Source: CAWGMT01 sp963823675
GTDB taxonomy: Bacteria; Planctomycetota; Planctomycetia; Isosphaerales; Isosphaeraceae
Assembly (NCBI GenBank): GCA_963823675.1
Contig: CAWGMT010000028.1
Coordinates: forward strand, 62,001 to 126,000
Direction of reading: 5' to 3'
DNA length: 64,000 nucleotides
Shown here: one piece after another, positions 17,565 to 26,781 of the stretch
Numbering within the stretch: the stretch's first letter is position 1
How the letters are laid out: every line of letters begins with the position of its first letter
Translations under genes and position numbers: made by a program
The notes under the pieces: generated by a model
Seen by the model: the letters and a program-made list of their open reading frames with translations, nothing else
Told to the model about the DNA's origin: nothing
The model's database searches: none

Positions 17565-17728
17565 CGGATCGTCTCCCGACCTGGGCAGCCTGGCCCCTCA
17601 GCGGGCCGATCGTTTAACACTACTCATTAGAAAGGCCGGTTGCAGGGCGTACCTGCCACGAAAATCGGTAGAAACGGAGAGGATTTCCGACCCTCTCTCG
17701 TAACGTTTTAGCAGATCATGACTTACTT

Positions 17729-18310
17729 TCACGCAAGGAATTCCCCGGCCTCTTCTCGCAACCGTTTCAAAACACGCGACTTGGCCTGGAGCACGCCGTT
17801 GACGCTCAGGCCCAGCTCCGCGGCGACCTGTGCCGCGGGAACGTCGTCGAGGGCGAAGCGGCGAAACGCGTCCCAGGTCGCCGCGTTGAAATCGGGCTGA
17901 ACGATCGCCAGCAGCTTCTGGAAGACGTGGCGGTCGTGCTCCAGGTCCCACTCTCGCGCGAGGTCTCCGCCCGGGTCGGCAAGCTGTTCGAGGAACCTTT
18001 CGGCGGGGTCGAGCGCGACGAAGTTCTGCCGCTTGCGGCGCTTGCGGTGCGACCGCACCTTGTTGACGGTCACTTGCCGCAGCCACGCGCGGAACGACCC
18101 TTCGCGCTGCCGCTCGAACCGGGGCAGCTCGCGGACCATGACCACGAATACCTCCTGGGCAAGGTCCGCGGCCTCGCCGCCGAGCCCGGGAATGCGGCCC
18201 AGCCAGCGCTCGATGAGCGGCAGGTAAATGCCGTGCAGGCGATGCCAGTCGGAGGCGTCCGGCCCGGCGTTCTTGAGCCGCTCGAGCAGGCTGACGGAAG
18301 TTACGTTCAT
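17729..18310 (-). CDS. ECF-type RNA polymerase sigma factor (kinase-associated)
   Basis: The 193-residue product has sigma region 2 at ~25-90 (AADLAQEVFVVMVRELPRFE, then FRAWLRQVTVNKVRSHRK). Region 4 lies at ~130-185 (WDAFRRFALDDVPAAQVAAE, then LSVNGVLQAKSRVLKRLREE) and forms the -35-binding helix-turn-helix. The linker DPAERFLEQLAD is typical of planctomycete ECF proteins that pair with Ser/Thr kinases instead of anti-sigma factors. The kinase gene begins about 165 bases downstream on the same strand, so phosphorylation-controlled activity is a fair inference. A longer overlapping frame is a GC-rich shadow. No good Shine-Dalgarno lies before the ATG. Confidence 0.88.
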   Translation of the reverse strand: MNVTSVSLLERLKNAGPDASDWHRLHGIYLPLIERWLGRIPGLGGEAADLAQEVFVVMVRELPRFERQREGSFRAWLRQVTVNKVRSHRKRRKRQNFVALDPAERFLEQLADPGGDLAREWDLEHDRHVFQKLLAIVQPDFNAATWDAFRRFALDDVPAAQVAAELGLSVNGVLQAKSRVLKRLREEAGEFLA

Positions 18311-18376
18311 GATCGGCTGCTGCTCTTCGTGCGAAAAATCGCGCGAGTATCAGCGTCACGGTCCCGGCGTTTCGGT

Positions 18377-18634
18377 TTAATGAAGGCCCAGCTCCCGCCG
18401 CACGGCCTCGGACGAGAACCCGAGTCCTTGCCTGCATTGGGCGCGGGCCTCCTCGAGGATCGCCATGAACCGGGGATGGCTGCCCAGGGCCAGCGACTCC
18501 AGGTCGAGCTCATCGATCGGCACGAGCGCCGCGATCGGGACGCCGTCTTCGGTCACGACCAACGGCTCACCCTCGAGATTCCGCACGGACTGGCCCAGCG
18601 AATCGGTGGCCTGCGTCACTTCAACGTTTCTCAT
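18377..18634 (-). CDS. Phd/YefM-type antitoxin-like protein
   Basis: The 85-residue product reads MRNVEVTQATDSLGQSVRN, then EGEPLVVTEDGVPIAALVP. This is the N-terminal Phd/YefM DNA-binding fold (an L-x-x-V turn followed by a beta hairpin and V-P). The C-terminal tail of ~40 residues is helical and would be the toxin-binding part. The ATG at 18634 has AGGA nine bases upstream, better placed than an in-frame ATG three codons earlier. No toxin gene (PIN, RelE or Doc) lies next to it on the same strand: the sigma gene follows about 65 bases downstream. It is thus an orphan, perhaps acting only as a transcription regulator. Confidence 0.7.
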   Translation of the reverse strand: MRNVEVTQATDSLGQSVRNLEGEPLVVTEDGVPIAALVPIDELDLESLALGSHPRFMAILEEARAQCRQGLGFSSEAVRRELGLH

Positions 18635-18761
18635 AGCGGGCATTCCTCGTTTCCGACCAGGAGGCGATTCCCTCGTTTCACACCGACTGCAAGGTTGGTC
18701 TTCCAATCCTCGACGTTCCGTTTAACTATCCGCCGCGCGGTTTGCTCTGCTCACTGGCAAA

Positions 18762-18780
18762 GACGCCCGGACCGGGCGTC
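18762..18780 (-). terminator. Possible rho-independent terminator of the 18796-20312 gene
   Basis: On the minus strand gacgcccg-gtc-cgggcgtc forms an 8-bp GC stem with a 3-base loop, followed by ttt. It lies 15 bases beyond the stop codon of the upstream gene. The T-run is short, so strength is uncertain. Confidence 0.5.
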
Positions 18781-18795
18781 GGGTCATCAGCGCCC

Positions 18796-20312
18796 TCAAC
18801 ACGCCACGGGTACCGGCAGGAACGTCGGGTTGTAGAGCGGCGCCACGACCTCGGTAAACGTCGGTTTGGGACGGTCGGCCGCCGACTGGTACTGGGTTCC
18901 GAGCGCCAGCGCAAGCCACCGCCGCCCGTCCTCGGGCTCGGGCCTGATTCCAGCGCCGCACGCCTCGTTGAGGACGCGCACTACGCGCTCGTTCAGGGCG
19001 TTGATCGATTCGTTGTACCTGGCGATCGTCTGCTTCGCCAGCTCGACCTGCTGGTCAACGGCCTGCTTCGCCACCGTGGCCTGGTTTCCGTTGAATTGCC
19101 GAGCCATTGCAATCTGACTTGCGCTGATTCTCGGCTGGAAGGGGCCTCCGAAAGATTGAGACGCCGGCGCGAGCGCCTGCATGAAGAGCAAACGATAATT
19201 CGCCGAATCGCCCTCGACAAAGAGCTGCCGCGCCGGCGCCCCGCCGGAAACGAGCACCTGGCGCTCCTCGACGCGGAGCGGAGCGTGCATCAGAGCGACA
19301 AGCCGCTCGCCGTAGTCGGCTGGACCGCGGCCGTGCAGCGCCGCGACGGCTGCGACTTGGGCCTTTCTGTCCGGGCTGTAGACGGCCAGGGCGGCCAGCA
19401 TCTGCGAAGCCTTGCGGGTATTGAACCGCCTCAGTATCCCGGCCATCATCCCATGGTGGCCGGCATCCGCGGCAAAGACGTTCCAGATGGCACCGGCGGC
19501 GAGCGGGTCCCCGACGGATTCGACCTGAGCAACAGCAAGGGCGCGGGCAGGAACGGCAGTTCTGGTTCTGCACCGCATGGCGGTGTGAAGCTTCTTGAGC
19601 TCCTTCTCCCAGTAGGCATTGGCCTTCCTCTGCGCGATCTCGTCGGCACTCGCCGCGTCAAAGACCCACTTTCCGCCGCGCCAGCGGAAGCCCAACCGTT
19701 TTCGCGCCTCATCCTGATTCGGAACAAGCCGGAGTACGGCCTCCCAGTGGGTCTTGGCCGCGTCCCAGAGGCCCTGTTCGTCACACCAGTTGGCCATTCG
19801 CTTCTGGGACATCACATCGTCGGGAACTGCGACGTTCCTCAATTGGTACGCGCTCATGGCCTTGGCTCGAGGATCGCGCGGGCCGATCGTTTCCGCGGTT
19901 AATGCCGGCACGCTTTCCTGGCCGGTGGCTTGGCGATGATCGATGGCACCGACAGCCGGAGGAAAAGGTACCGGCTCGTTCGTCGCCTCGAATACTATCA
20001 CGTCGGCCTTCCCCTCACCGATCGACATTCTCGGCTGGCGGGGCCTCCGGGCTGCGATGCCGCTGGGCGCCTTGGGGGACTCCGGGGCTCCGTCCGTTTT
20101 CGTCGCGAGCGACTTTCCGCCTTCGTCGGCCCCTGTCTGACCATCCTTGACTGCCGGGTGATCGGTGCGCCTGCGCCAGCCAGGTGTGCCTTCGGCGCAC
20201 TTTCCGGCACCCGCCCGAGGCCGAACCAGATGGCGCAGGCGCCCCCAGCGCAAACGATGACTGCGAACAGAGGGTTCGTGATCTGCCGCCCGATCGCATT
20301 GAAGAGCTTCAT
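18796..20312 (-). CDS. Membrane-anchored protein with a TPR-like segment, function unknown (one frameshift)
   Basis: The ATG at 20312 starts MKLFNAIGRQITNPLFAVIVC, followed by CAGGACAIWFGLG, a signal anchor. That frame then runs into Arg/Pro-rich nonsense, whereas a second frame carries plausible protein from about 20200 to the stop at 18796. One indel near 20150-20250 is inferred. The second part has a TPR-like unit (MANWCDEQGLWDAAKTHWEA), the phrase LGFRWRGGKWVFDAA seen in planctomycete HEAT or TPR proteins, and a helical region ending before RRWLALALGTQYQ. It was probably about 505 residues, exported and anchored. No enzyme motif is visible. Confidence 0.6.
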
Positions 20313-20537
20313 GGTGCCACCTTATTGATCCAGTCGGCCATCCGGCGTAAGACGCGCGGCAAGGCCGCTTCTGGCAAGTTGGTCAAGGGCGCCAGGGTTG
20401 TCAGAGCGATCCCCCCGCTCAGGTACGGTTCGGGGTCCTCGGTCCAGAGCCGCGCTACCCGGTAATTGTACCGACTTGTGAGCCAGCCGTCTGGCAAATG
20501 CCGCTCATAGGTCCCCGTGAGGTTCGGCGAGTTAATT
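20309..20537 (-). pseudogene. Middle fragment of an Rpn-family recombination-promoting nuclease
   Basis: The minus-strand frame gives NSPNLTGTYERHLPDGWLTS, then RVARLWTEDPEPYLSGGIAL and LPRVLRRMADWINKVAP, then a stop. In complete Rpn/PD-(D/E)XK proteins of planctomycetes this is the central part, after the LPVLTV strand and before the KLWTATYLLMGLR helix. It has no start. It begins exactly at the stop codon of the neighbouring copy (20536-21215), in another frame. That order (end of one copy, then middle of another) requires recombination between two copies rather than point mutation. The stop overlaps the start of the membrane-anchored gene by four bases. Confidence 0.75.
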
Positions 20538-21215
20538 AGGGCGTGCTGAGTAAGGCGTCCCAGTCGGTGTTCTTCGTGTCAACAACACGCCCGCTCAGCC
20601 GCTCGAGGCGATCGAGATCTCGAATGGCCTCGACGGCGGCTCGCGTTGTTTCGTTCGGGGCTCCGAAGCGAATCTCCCCTTGGATGAGCAACAGCCGTCG
20701 GGCCTCGCTGATGCGGCCCTCGTTGCGGCCCTCTTTCAAGATCGCCTGATAGGTGGTCGATTCCCGCATGTTTTCCACTCCTTCCAATAACTGCGACGCG
20801 AACGATCCCTCGAAGCGTAACCCCATAAGCAGGTATGTCGCCGTCCAGAGCTTCGCTGCCCGACGATCCGATTCGGCATTGATCCGCTCGGCGATGCGTG
20901 GCACCAGACCGGGCAGCGCCTCTTCTGTGACACGGTGAGCACCGGCAGCCGGTGCCGGTGAAAGAGTGCCGCCTGACGGAACCAGAGCGTTTCGACGAGG
21001 TCAACGTCATGGTACGAATGGGGCTCGATGACGACCAGGTAAGGGAACTCCCCTTGCACCCGGATGACCTTGTCAGCCGCGGCGGTGAGGGTGGTGATGG
21101 CCGAGTCGATCACGTCGATGCGACCGGGCGGACCAATCCCCAATCGATCCAACCACGCGGCCGGATCGTCCCAGATCAACTCCTTGGTCGAAACGTCGAA
21201 GCGGTTGAACTCCAC
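20536..21215 (-). pseudogene. Rpn-family (PD-(D/E)XK) nuclease with internal deletion
   Basis: The N-terminal part reads STKELIWDDPAAWLDRLGIG, then ITTLTAAADKVIRV, YLVVIEPHSYHD and LWFRQAALFHRHRLPVLTV. This is the Rpn core, where the PD-(D/E)XK residues would be supplied by the E and H/S positions of VIEPHS. Directly after VLTV another frame resumes at EEALPGLVPRIAERINAESD and runs through AKLWTATYLLMGLRFEGSF and TTYQAILKEGRNEGRISEA to DALLSTP. About 60 residues between the two parts are missing and the frame changes at the joint (~20940). A relative would be about 300 residues. The first codon (GTG at 21215) is plausible. Rpn proteins promote RecA-independent recombination; this copy is almost surely dead. 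Confidence 0.8.
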
Positions 21216-21380
21216 GCGGCAGGTCTCCGGCTACGGGATGTGGTTCGTGCGCACACGAAGCATGACCGGTCGTCCCGCCACACCTCGCGGGCGTCCACTC
21301 GGTGAGCTTTACCCCCCGAAGTTCTTACCGCGCATCGGAAGCTCGCCTGACTCCACGGGGAGTATACTTGTTCCTTGTGG

Positions 21381-21614
21381 CTAAGCGCCGCGGCGCTCGT
21401 ACTCACCTTGCTCATGCCTTACGAGCGACGGATCGGTGATGCTGCCCGCAGTCAACGCGATAAAGTCGCGCCACTGCTCCCGTGTCATGCGCGGGGGGCC
21501 GACCGGATCGATGGTTACCTGCACCTCGCGGCCGGCTTCGCCCTCGCCAATCGGCACGGTCAGTTGCAGGATACCATCCACGCCGACTCGCGAATGAAAA
21601 ACCATTCGATTCAT
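21381..21614 (-). CDS. Small antitoxin-like protein (77 residues)
   Basis: The product starts MNRMVFHSRVGVDGILQLTV, continues PIGEGEAGREVQVTI and GPPRMTREQWRDFIALTAGS, and ends HEQGEYERRGA. Its layout of a beta-rich front with L-x-x-P and a VQVTI strand, followed by a W-containing helix and an acidic GEYE tail, matches a group of short proteins that precede VapC/PIN toxins in planctomycetes and cyanobacteria. No PIN domain follows within the next 170 bases, where the sequence leads into the Rpn remnant. It is best called an orphan antitoxin-like gene. No clear ribosome site is seen. Confidence 0.55.
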   Translation of the reverse strand: MNRMVFHSRVGVDGILQLTVPIGEGEAGREVQVTIDPVGPPRMTREQWRDFIALTAGSITDPSLVRHEQGEYERRGA

Positions 21615-21628
21615 GCTTGTCCTCTAAG

Positions 21629-22067
21629 TTAAGAGCGGCGGCTTCTTTGATCATCGGGGGTCGCCTCTGGATTGTACCTCGTCACGGCGTGTTCCATCAG
21701 TGCTTCATGAGTGCTTGGCTGGGTCGCCTGCGAACTCGCGACCCGTGCGCCCAAATTCGCCTTGTTGAAGAACCGCGTCAGAGCACGAGCCACCTCGGCT
21801 GGCGTCTGGAACCGGTGCTCCGGCTCTTTGGCCATCATCTTGGCAACGATCGCGGCCACCTCGACCGGCACCTCCGGGCGTGCCAGGTTCAGCGGCATCG
21901 CGTCCATCGATTGGTGCGCCTGCAGCAGCTCGTAGAGACTGTTGGCCTGGAAGGGAGGACCGCCTGTCCAGGCATGACTTCAGGTGTTTGATGACCGGCT
22001 GAGCCGAGACGTCGTCGAGCTCGCCCAAGCTTTATGAGCCGAGGGTGTGGTCGGTCGGATGCAGCAT
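21629..22067 (-). pseudogene. Ser/Thr kinase pseudogene reduced to its two ends
   Basis: From the ATG at 22067 the frame reads MLHPTDHTLGS, an in-frame stop, then SLGELDDVSAQPVIKHLKSC. This is the anti-sigma-like zinc head seen at the start of the kinase at 17564 (HPSDQTLRAYGVGKLYGD). It then jumps, with a frame change near 21970, to GGPPFQANSLYELLQAHQSM and AAIVAKMMAKEPEHRFQTPA. The latter corresponds to the last helices of the same kinase domain (AAVVAKMMAKDPDRRYQTPS). The whole ATP-binding and catalytic part is missing, about 260 residues. The tail ends with a stop at 21629. Confidence 0.78.
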
Positions 22068-22172
22068 TGGGTGGGCCTCCATCAGTCGGTCTCCGGAAAC
22101 AGGTCGAGCGACTGTTTCCGAAGAGGAAAGGGCGGTTCCGCATCGAATATGTTGCGAAAATCAGAAGAGTGC

Positions 22173-23009
22173 TCACCGGTTGGTGAGCCACGCCTGGACG
22201 ACGTGACGCGCACGCCCCTGTTCCCCCTCGAGGATGCGTTCGTCGTCTGGGCCGTACTGAACGACCAGCCGCTCATCCGGCTGGATGGCGTCATAAAGCT
22301 GCAAGGCGAGAAAGTTGTCAGCGTCCGCGAGCTTGTCGACGACGAGCGGCAAGATCTGCGGGCCGAAGGCAATCAGAGCATCAAACTCCTTGCCGACCGC
22401 GCGGGTGTGTGGGTCGGAGCTGATCCCCAACCCACCGCTGAACCAAGTGTCTTTCCAGGCGTTGAACGCCGCGTCAAAGGCGGCCCGTAGATCGGCGGGC
22501 ACGCCACCGCGCTGCTCGCGAAGAACTTTTTTCTGGGCTACTGTCAGCGACGATTTGGGAGTTCTTTCATTCATGTCCGCCTCCATGATGGTCGTATATG
22601 GGTCGTCAACCAAGCGGCTGCGGCGGTAGAACGCAACCACGCGACCGTAACTGCTCCCGACCAATTCGTTCAGGCCGTGCTGGATGCGCAGGTCGCCCCA
22701 GCACTTCGATTCCCAGCGCGGGCCGTGGCTTGGTCCGGCGATGCAACCGTGCGTCATGTTCGAGGTCGAATGCCCCCAGGAAGCGACCGGTCCGTCACTT
22801 CCTCGGACGAAGCCAAAACCCTTGTAGAAACTATCGAAGTTGGAGATGGAGCTCCCGGGCCACAACCAACGGTCGGTGTAGCCGACCGTCCAGGCTATAC
22901 AATTATAGACGGTCGAAGTGTCGCCGGTCACGACTGCTCGGTCGGCATCCAAGCTCGGGAAGTTACCGCGGAACCTCTGCTTCTCGGCCGCGGTCATCGG
23001 ACGGGCCAT
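22173..23009 (-). CDS. DUF7689-like protein of unknown function
   Basis: The ATG at 23009 is preceded by GAGGGGGCGCTC, a usable ribosome site. A longer frame start 28 codons upstream is less likely. The first ~150 residues contain YNCIAWTVGYTDRWLWPG, then FYKGFGFV, ASWGHSTSNMTHGCI and RWESKCWGDLRIQHGL. This resembles the Cys/His/Trp-containing DUF7689 fold, with YNCIAW and HA-x-STHG-like motifs that suggest a peptidase-like or transglutaminase-like pocket. The rest (~175-278) is helical. No signal peptide, so cytoplasmic. It lies about 250 bases downstream of copA on the same strand. Family name is from memory of motifs and not verified. Confidence 0.6.
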   Translation of the reverse strand: MARPMTAAEKQRFRGNFPSLDADRAVVTGDTSTVYNCIAWTVGYTDRWLWPGSSISNFDSFYKGFGFVRGSDGPVASWGHSTSNMTHGCIAGPSHGPRWESKCWGDLRIQHGLNELVGSSYGRVVAFYRRSRLVDDPYTTIMEADMNERTPKSSLTVAQKKVLREQRGGVPADLRAAFDAAFNAWKDTWFSGGLGISSDPHTRAVGKEFDALIAFGPQILPLVVDKLADADNFLALQLYDAIQPDERLVVQYGPDDERILEGEQGRARHVVQAWLTNR

Positions 23010-23257
23010 GAGCGCCCCCTCACGGAGCCTGACGTTCCAGCTAACCTGCCGGCTCACCTGAGCGAAGCGGAGGCGACACGGTTGGCTTGACATGTTTTCA
23101 ACCGACGGCGCCGCGTGGCGTATCGCGACGAGTGTTCGAATAATCGCGCTGCGGACCGGATTATTTCAGGTCCAGGCCTGGCTGTCCACGAAAATGCTTG
23201 GACTGCGCGGGAGCAACGGCCGAACAACGAATGAGGCTCCTCCGAAAGCGAAAGCCG
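23010..23257. other. Intergenic region behind copA
   Basis: No gene or clear terminator is visible between the copA stop codon and the DUF7689-like gene. Confidence 0.4.
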
Positions 23258-25640
23258 TCAGAGACGCACTCTCCGCAGCCGCAGCGCATTCAAAATCACC
23301 GAAACCGAGCTGAACGTCATCGCCAGGCTCGCGAACATCGGACTGAGCAGAATCCCGAAGAAAGGATAAAGCACGCCCGCCGCGATCGGAACGCCCAGCG
23401 TGTTGTACAGAAATGCGAAGGCCAGGTTCTGGCGGATGTTGCTCATCGTCGCCCGGCTCAGCCGGCGGGCGCGGACGATGCCGCGCAGGTCGCCTTTGAT
23501 CAGCGTGATGCCGGCGCTCTCGATCGCGACGTCGGTGCCCGTGCCCATGGCGATGCCGACCTGGGCCTGCGAAAGGGCCGGTGCGTCGTTGATGCCGTCG
23601 CCCGCCATGGCGACGACCCGTCCTTCCGCCTGAAGCCGCTCGATTTCCTTGGCCTTCTGGTCGGGCAGTACTTCGGCGCGGACCTCGTCGAGGCCGAGCC
23701 GCGCGCGACGGTAAGGGCGGTCGTGCGGCCATCGCCCGTCACCATGATCACGCGCAGTCCGTCGCGCTTCAGGTCGCTCACCGCCGCGGCGGCCGAGTCC
23801 TTGATGGGGTCGGCGATGCCCAGCAATCCGGCCGGACGGCCGTCTACGACGACAAAAACAATGGTCTGCCCATCGCCACGTAGGTCCTCGGCTCGTTTCA
23901 CGAGCGCGTCGGGCTGGACGCCGACCTTCTCCACCACGGCCAGATTCCCGACTGCCACCATCCGCCCGTCGACTTTGCCCTCGATTCCCAGGCCGGTTTG
24001 CGATTGGAATGCCTCGGCCCGGCTCAGCGTGAGCCCCTTTTCCAGGGCGCAACGCGTGATGGCCGCGGCCAGCGGATGCTCGCTGCCTTGCTCGAGGCTG
24101 GCGGCCAGGCGCAGCCACTCCGACTCGTCCCAGCCGGACGCCGAACTCACGGTCACCACCCGGGGCTTGCCCTCGGTAAGCGTGCCGGTCTTGTCGACCA
24201 CCAAGGTGTCGACACGCTCCAGGATCTCGAGCGCCTCGGCGTTCTTGACCAGAACGCCCGCGGCCGCTCCGCGGCCGGTGGCGACCATGATCGACATCGG
24301 CGTCGCCAGACCCAGCGCGCAGGGGCAGGCGATGATCAGGACGGCGACGGCATTGACCAGGGCATGCGCCATGCGCGGCTCCGGCCCCAGAAGGCCCCAG
24401 ACCAGGAACGTCAAAAACGCGGCCGCGACCACGCTCGGGACGAAAAAGGCCGAAACGCGATCGGCCAGCCGCTGGATCGGGGCCCGGGTCCGGTGCGCCA
24501 GGCTCACCATGCGCACGATCTGCGCGAGCATCGTGTCCGCCCCCACCCGCTCGGCACGCATCACCAGTCCGCCGGTTCCGTTGACCGTACCGCCGATGAC
24601 CCGGTCGCCGGGTCCTTTGGCCACGGGCATGGGTTCGCCCGTGATCATCGATTCGTCGATGGCGCTACGGCCCTCCCCGACGGTTCCATCGACAGGCACC
24701 TTCTCCCCCGGGCGAATTCGCAGCCGGTCGCCGGGAACGACCTGGTCGATCGCGACATCCTCCTCGCGATCGTCGTCGCGCAGCCGCCGCGCGGTTTTGG
24801 GGCTGAGCCCGAGCAGGGCCTTGATCGCGCTGCCGGTCTGGCGTCGCGCGCGGAGCTCGAGGACCTGTCCCAGGAGAACGAGCGTGGTGATCACCGCGGC
24901 GGGCTCGAAATACACCGCGACTTCACCGTGGTGGTCGCGAAACGAGTCGGGGAAAATGCCCGGAATGAAGGTCGCGACCACGCTGAAAACAAAGGCTGTC
25001 CCGGTCCCCATTGCGATCAAGGTGAACATGTTGAGACTGCGGGCGGCGATCGATGCCCAGCCGCGCTTGAAGAAGGGAAGTCCGCCCCAGACAACCACCG
25101 GCGTCGCCAGCGCAAGCTGAAACCAGATCCAGAGGCGGCCGGCGACTTCACGCGCTGCGCGATGCCTGGCAGCATCTCCCCCATCGATAGCAAGAGGAGC
25201 GGGACGGTGAGAATCAGGCAGATCGTGAACCGCCGGCTCATGTCCGCCAGTTCGGGATCGACGTCGGCATCGGCGGAAACCACGACCGGCTCGAGGGCCA
25301 TGCCGCAGATCGGACAGGAGCCCGGGCGGTCGCTCACGACCTCCGGGTGCATGGGGCAGGTGTACCGGGCGCCGGTTGCGGGCGCTGCGGACGACCTGCC
25401 GGCTGATGCCTCCCGCGTCGCGACTTCGGCCTGCGGGGCGAGATATCGCTGTGGATCCTGGCGGAATTTCTCCAGGCAGTGATGGCAGCAGAAGTAGTAA
25501 GTCTGGCCGTCGTACTCGGTCGAAGCGGCTGCTCGATTCGGGTTGACCGTCATGCCGCAGACGGGATCCTTGACCGCATCGAGAATCGTGAGCTCGAGCG
25601 GAAACTGCGCCGACGCCTGCGCCTGGTCATCTGGGTTCAT
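23258..25640 (-). CDS. copA: Copper-type P1B ATPase with YHS and heavy-metal-binding domains (two frameshifts)
   Basis: The N terminus (start 25640) carries a YHS domain (VKDPVCGMTVNP, YYFCCHHCLEKFRQDPQRYL). A heavy-metal-binding domain follows (YTCPMHPEVV, PGSCPICGMALEP). The transporter body has TGEPMP, the ion-binding CPC in ACPCALGLATP, the phosphorylation site DKTGTLTEGKP, HP (EQGSEHPLAAAI) and the hinge GDGINDAPALSQAQVGIAMG. It moves Cu(I) out across the inner membrane. The frame changes at ~25146 (before the helix IWFQLALATPVVVWGGLPFF) and at ~23700 (in GC repeats before RLGLDEVRAEVLPDQ). With both restored, the protein of about 790 residues is complete. CHAD gene upstream is 18 bases away, same strand. 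Substrate Cu versus Ag is not distinguishable. Confidence 0.9.
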
Positions 25641-25658
25641 CGGGTGTTGGGAGCGCGG

Positions 25659-26663
25659 CTACGCCCGGGCCTTGGAATGAGCCTTGAGCCAGCGGGTCGA
25701 CTTCTTGCGATCGAGCTTGTCCCAGACCTTGAAGAACGCGGCCTTCGCCGCGTGGGAGGCTTCGCGCTGGGTTTCGAGCAGGCGGCCGGCGGCTTCGACC
25801 AGGGGAGCGGCGGCGGCGTTCTCGGTCAGACATCGTTCGATTTCGGCGGCGGCGACGACCGCGTCCTGGTGTTCACCCAGCGTGTCCTGAACCTGGGTGA
25901 TGAGCCGGATGAACCGGTTTGCCGAAGGGTCTTTCCGGCCGGTGATGATTGGCGCGATCAGCTCGGCGATGTAGCGGGCGCGTTTGGCACGTTTGCGCAG
26001 TTCATGAAACTCGGCGTCGGGATCCGACAGCCGCAAGCTTTGCGCCCCTTTACGGACCCGGCGCCAGGCGGCCGCCGCCAAGGCTGGCAGGATTCGGCGG
26101 CACGGCTCCCAGGCTTCGTCCTTCAACTGCGGGCGCGCGATCGCCTGGTCGAGCAGCACAAGCAGCTTGCGATACCGCTCGTCCTGCAGGCCTTCGAGAA
26201 GCGCCCTCGCGGCGATCTCGTGCCGGGCCTCGAGTGAGCGAAATAACGGCGCGAGAGCAGCAGCATCGCGCCCCGGTTCGCTCGCAGCCGCCTTTCGCAG
26301 CCGCGCCATGAGAATATCCAGATCGCGGACGGAGCCGAGCAGGTCCGCCAGCCACTTGAGCTCGCGCTCCAGCGGCAATCTCCACTGCGGCTCGACCAGA
26401 TCCTGGAAGGCGCGCAGCTCGCTGCGCAGCCGGCGGGTTGACGTACGCAGGCGATGAATCCCTTCGCTGTCCCCGCGCCGCGCGTCGGCGTCGCACGCGC
26501 CAATCCGCGCCACGGCGCATTCGAGAGCCGCCTTGACAGCTTGCCCCACCGCGTCTCCCGGCTTGACGATCGGTGCGGCTGCGGTCCTCGGCCGCTGAAC
26601 CGAGGGCAGGGGATCGGATCGGGCCAACTCGGCTCGACGCACTCCCGATTCGTTGTGTGACAT
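25659..26663 (-). CDS. CHAD-domain protein
   Basis: The ~334-residue product has a Conserved Histidine Alpha-helical Domain from about residue 40 onward. It shows the signature IHRLRTSTRRLRSELRAFQD, then LGSVRDLDILMARL, the second half FHELRKRAKRARYIAELIAP, and the last repeat QVQDTLGEHQDAVVAA. Such domains bind polyphosphate and often sit on granules. In this case no CYTH triphosphatase is fused or adjacent. The ATG at 26663 lies 4-6 bases after GGAGAGG, and a neighbouring ATG one codon earlier is also possible. It lies 18 bases upstream of copA on the same strand, so the two may be cotranscribed, which would link polyphosphate binding and metal export; that is inference. Confidence 0.88.
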   Translation of the reverse strand: MSHNESGVRRAELARSDPLPSVQRPRTAAAPIVKPGDAVGQAVKAALECAVARIGACDADARRGDSEGIHRLRTSTRRLRSELRAFQDLVEPQWRLPLERELKWLADLLGSVRDLDILMARLRKAAASEPGRDAAALAPLFRSLEARHEIAARALLEGLQDERYRKLLVLLDQAIARPQLKDEAWEPCRRILPALAAAAWRRVRKGAQSLRLSDPDAEFHELRKRAKRARYIAELIAPIITGRKDPSANRFIRLITQVQDTLGEHQDAVVAAAEIERCLTENAAAAPLVEAAGRLLETQREASHAAKAAFFKVWDKLDRKKSTRWLKAHSKARA

Positions 26664-26750
26664 CATCCTCTCCGCGAATCGTCGGAATCCCCGGCATCTT
26701 CCCACCTTGGAAAATGCACTATTCCGCTTGGGAACTGCGCGAGAATAAGT

Positions 26751-26777
26751 GTCGTCTTTCGCGGAGCGAAAGACGAC
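26751..26777. repeat. Short perfect hairpin (12-bp stem)
   Basis: The stem gtcgtctttcgc / gcgaaagacgac has a 3-base loop and is followed by tttt on the plus strand. No plus-strand gene ends here, so it is probably a copy of a short planctomycete palindrome rather than a working terminator. Confidence 0.75.
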
Positions 26778-26781
26778 TTTT

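Noticed and set aside
17598..18437. 279-codon minus-strand frame over the ECF sigma gene
   Set aside because: Arg/Ala-rich composition without motifs. The overlapping 193-codon frame has sigma regions 2 and 4.
23198..25120. 640-codon open frame on the plus strand, rich in Ser, Arg, Thr and Pro
   Set aside because: It is antisense to copA, whose motifs are unmistakable. Long antisense frames are normal in such GC-rich DNA.
26751..26781. Rho-independent terminator (stem plus tttt)
   Set aside because: No plus-strand gene ends here, and the same short palindrome type is a dispersed repeat in planctomycetes.
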